From positions 310,001-374,000 of the forward strand of contig NZ_JAOBTQ010000001.1 in the NCBI RefSeq assembly GCF_033366695.1: a stretch of DNA of 64,000 bases. The letters are read 5' to 3'. The translations under genes were made by a program, and so were the position numbers. The DNA is from Streptomyces sp. SCL15-4 (GTDB taxonomy: Bacteria > Actinomycetota > Actinomycetes > Streptomycetales > Streptomycetaceae). Under the pieces are notes generated by a model. It saw only the letters and a program-made list of their open reading frames with translations. It had not been told where the DNA came from and did not search any database. Each line of letters begins with the position of its first letter. Within the stretch, counting starts at the first letter, position 1. Positions 63,045-64,000 of this stretch are shown piece by piece.

Positions 63045-63605
63045 TTAAGCGTGCCGGGCGTGGCGGGCCGGGCGTGCGGCGGCGGTGGTGCCGTGCAGCC
63101 GCCAGGCGGTAGCGAGTACCAACGCGGCCGAGATCAGCGCGTAGAGGCCGATGACCTGGGCGACGGTGATCGCGCCCACGTCCGGCCGGGCCCAGATCAG
63201 CACTCCGGCGATCACGGAGGCGGCGCCGGCCAGGAACAACAACCACTCGTGATGCAGTTCCCGGCGGAAGTGCACCGCCGCCCAGATCTCCGTGATGCCG
63301 GTGATCACGGCCCACGCGCCGACCAGGCTGATCAACGCGAGCGCGGTCACGCCGGGCCAGGCGATGGCGATCACGCCGACCACGATGCCCAGGACACCGC
63401 CGACCGCGTGCGCCGACCGGTGCCCCGTGCCGCCTTCCTTGCGCACGGCACTCGCCAGCAGCGCCACGCCGTCGACGAGCGCGTACACGCCGAACAGCAG
63501 AGCCAGCGCCAATACCGTCACTCCCGGCCATATCAGTGCCACGATCCCGAACAACAAGGCCGCCGCGCCCCGCAGTACCAGCATCCACGTCAGCTGTCGA
63601 CGCAC
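63045..63605 (-). CDS. HdeD/DUF308 family membrane protein
   Basis: A 186-residue integral membrane protein with six hydrophobic segments in three repeats of the family pattern, seen as IVALIWPGVTVLALALLFGVYALVDG and IAIAWPGVTALALISLVGAW. HdeD relatives are linked to acid or general stress, but the Streptomyces members are uncharacterised. The ATG at 63605 opens the frame. The C-terminal tail is basic (RPARHARHA). Confidence 0.92.
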   Translation of the reverse strand: MRRQLTWMLVLRGAAALLFGIVALIWPGVTVLALALLFGVYALVDGVALLASAVRKEGGTGHRSAHAVGGVLGIVVGVIAIAWPGVTALALISLVGAWAVITGITEIWAAVHFRRELHHEWLLFLAGAASVIAGVLIWARPDVGAITVAQVIGLYALISAALVLATAWRLHGTTAAARPARHARHA

Positions 63606-63755
63606 TCGCTCATCCCTTCGCTCGACTGACCCGATCCGCCCCTCATACCCCGAGTTCCCGGCTTGTCGACCCCGGGGAGAAGCGAGAGTGCGGGAAGAAC
63701 GGGGCCCTGTTCGACACCGGCCTGCGTCACTACGCCCGGGCCGCCGCCGACGCGC

Positions 63756-64000
63756 TCACCGAGGCAAATCGGTCCCGGGCGTAGTGTCATGCGACCGGGA
63801 CAGGGCGAGGGAGGCGCCGAGGAGTTTGCGCAGTGCGATCACCGCTGCCGCCAGGACGATACTGTCCCACGACGGCTCGCCGGCCAGTCGGAGCAGTCCG
63901 GCGGCGGTCAGGAAATCCAGCAGCACGGCCAGGAACCCTCGCACGGTGTGCGTCAGGCGCCAGGCCGCTGCCGCGGCGACGAGACCGAGAGCGGTGATCA
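63756..64000 (-). CDS. DUF1622-like membrane protein (partial)
   Basis: The minus-strand frame is open from the right edge and ends at 63756; only the C-terminal ~80 residues are present. Two hydrophobic segments (FLAVLLDFLTAAGLLRLAG and SIVLAAAVIALRKLLGASLAL) with PSWDSIVLAA match the end of DUF1622 proteins. The start lies outside the window or at an internal GTG. Function unknown. Confidence 0.65.
   Translation of the reverse strand, partial: ITALGLVAAAAAWRLTHTVRGFLAVLLDFLTAAGLLRLAGEPSWDSIVLAAAVIALRKLLGASLALSRSHDTTPGTDLPR

Noticed and set aside
63536..63784. An 82-codon plus-strand frame between the HdeD-like and DUF1622-like genes
   Set aside because: It overlaps the start of the HdeD-like gene on the other strand and has no domain or ribosome site.

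Overview
The window looks like a Streptomyces (or very close actinomycete) chromosome. The DNA is very GC-rich, genes have strong third-position GC bias and GGAGG-type ribosome binding sites, GTG starts are common, and the rare leucine codon TTA appears only in a few secreted-protein, regulatory and biosynthetic genes. A gamma-butyrolactone-type receptor locus, a lanthipeptide synthetase and a type I polyketide synthase are also present. About half of the window is accessory or secondary-metabolism DNA. The rest is ordinary secreted-enzyme and regulator content.

Layout. 1-3.8 kb: the 5' part of a modular PKS gene (minus strand) whose loading module has a KSQ domain, an AT with methylmalonyl-type motifs and an ACP; it runs off the left edge. 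4.6-8.2 kb: a P450, a TetR regulator and an XRE/NB-ARC regulator. 8.5-16.5 kb: a SAM-centred cluster. A minus-strand mtnB-mtnD pair (5-methylthioribose salvage) faces a plus-strand series of an unusual class I SAM-fold enzyme, a cystathionine-synthase-like PLP enzyme, an EamA exporter, a small methyltransferase, a SAM synthetase and a PfkB (adenosine-type) kinase. The set suggests a pathway that consumes SAM as a building block and recycles methylthioadenosine or adenosine. 17.1-19.8 kb: a two-gene class III/IV lanthipeptide locus (60-residue precursor plus lyase-kinase-cyclase), whose cyclase has a Cys-Cys-Cys metal site. 20.1-41.4 kb: secreted VOC, M4 and S1 proteases, a desaturase, a DUF4157 protein, a MoxR/vWA three-gene operon, a TetR/esterase divergon with a perfect operator, and relics of a tyrosine recombinase and a DNA ligase. 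Near 41.7 kb lies a decayed initiator tRNA, beside a cold-shock gene.

42.6-59.2 kb: a second biosynthetic region. It holds a YrdC-like gene with a frameshifted DRE-TIM lyase relic, an ECF sigma factor, leuC and leuD homologues, a second YrdC-like gene, an intact DRE-TIM (isopropylmalate-synthase-like) enzyme and a branched-chain aminotransferase. Next comes a signalling block (P450, butyrolactone-type receptor, acyl-CoA oxidase) with the gene content of the avenolide locus of S. avermitilis, then a PGM1-like ATP-grasp ligase and a 2OG-Fe(II) oxygenase. TTA codons in leuC, yrdC and the receptor, plus autoregulatory-element-like sites before the receptor, oxidase and ligase, point to bldA and hormone control. 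A plausible reading (inference) is a signal-controlled pathway that homologates a branched keto acid, transaminates it to an unusual amino acid, ligates it and hydroxylates it. 59.5-64 kb: secreted GH43, beta-carbonic anhydrase, a small HTH regulator, an HdeD-like membrane protein and a partial DUF1622-like membrane protein.
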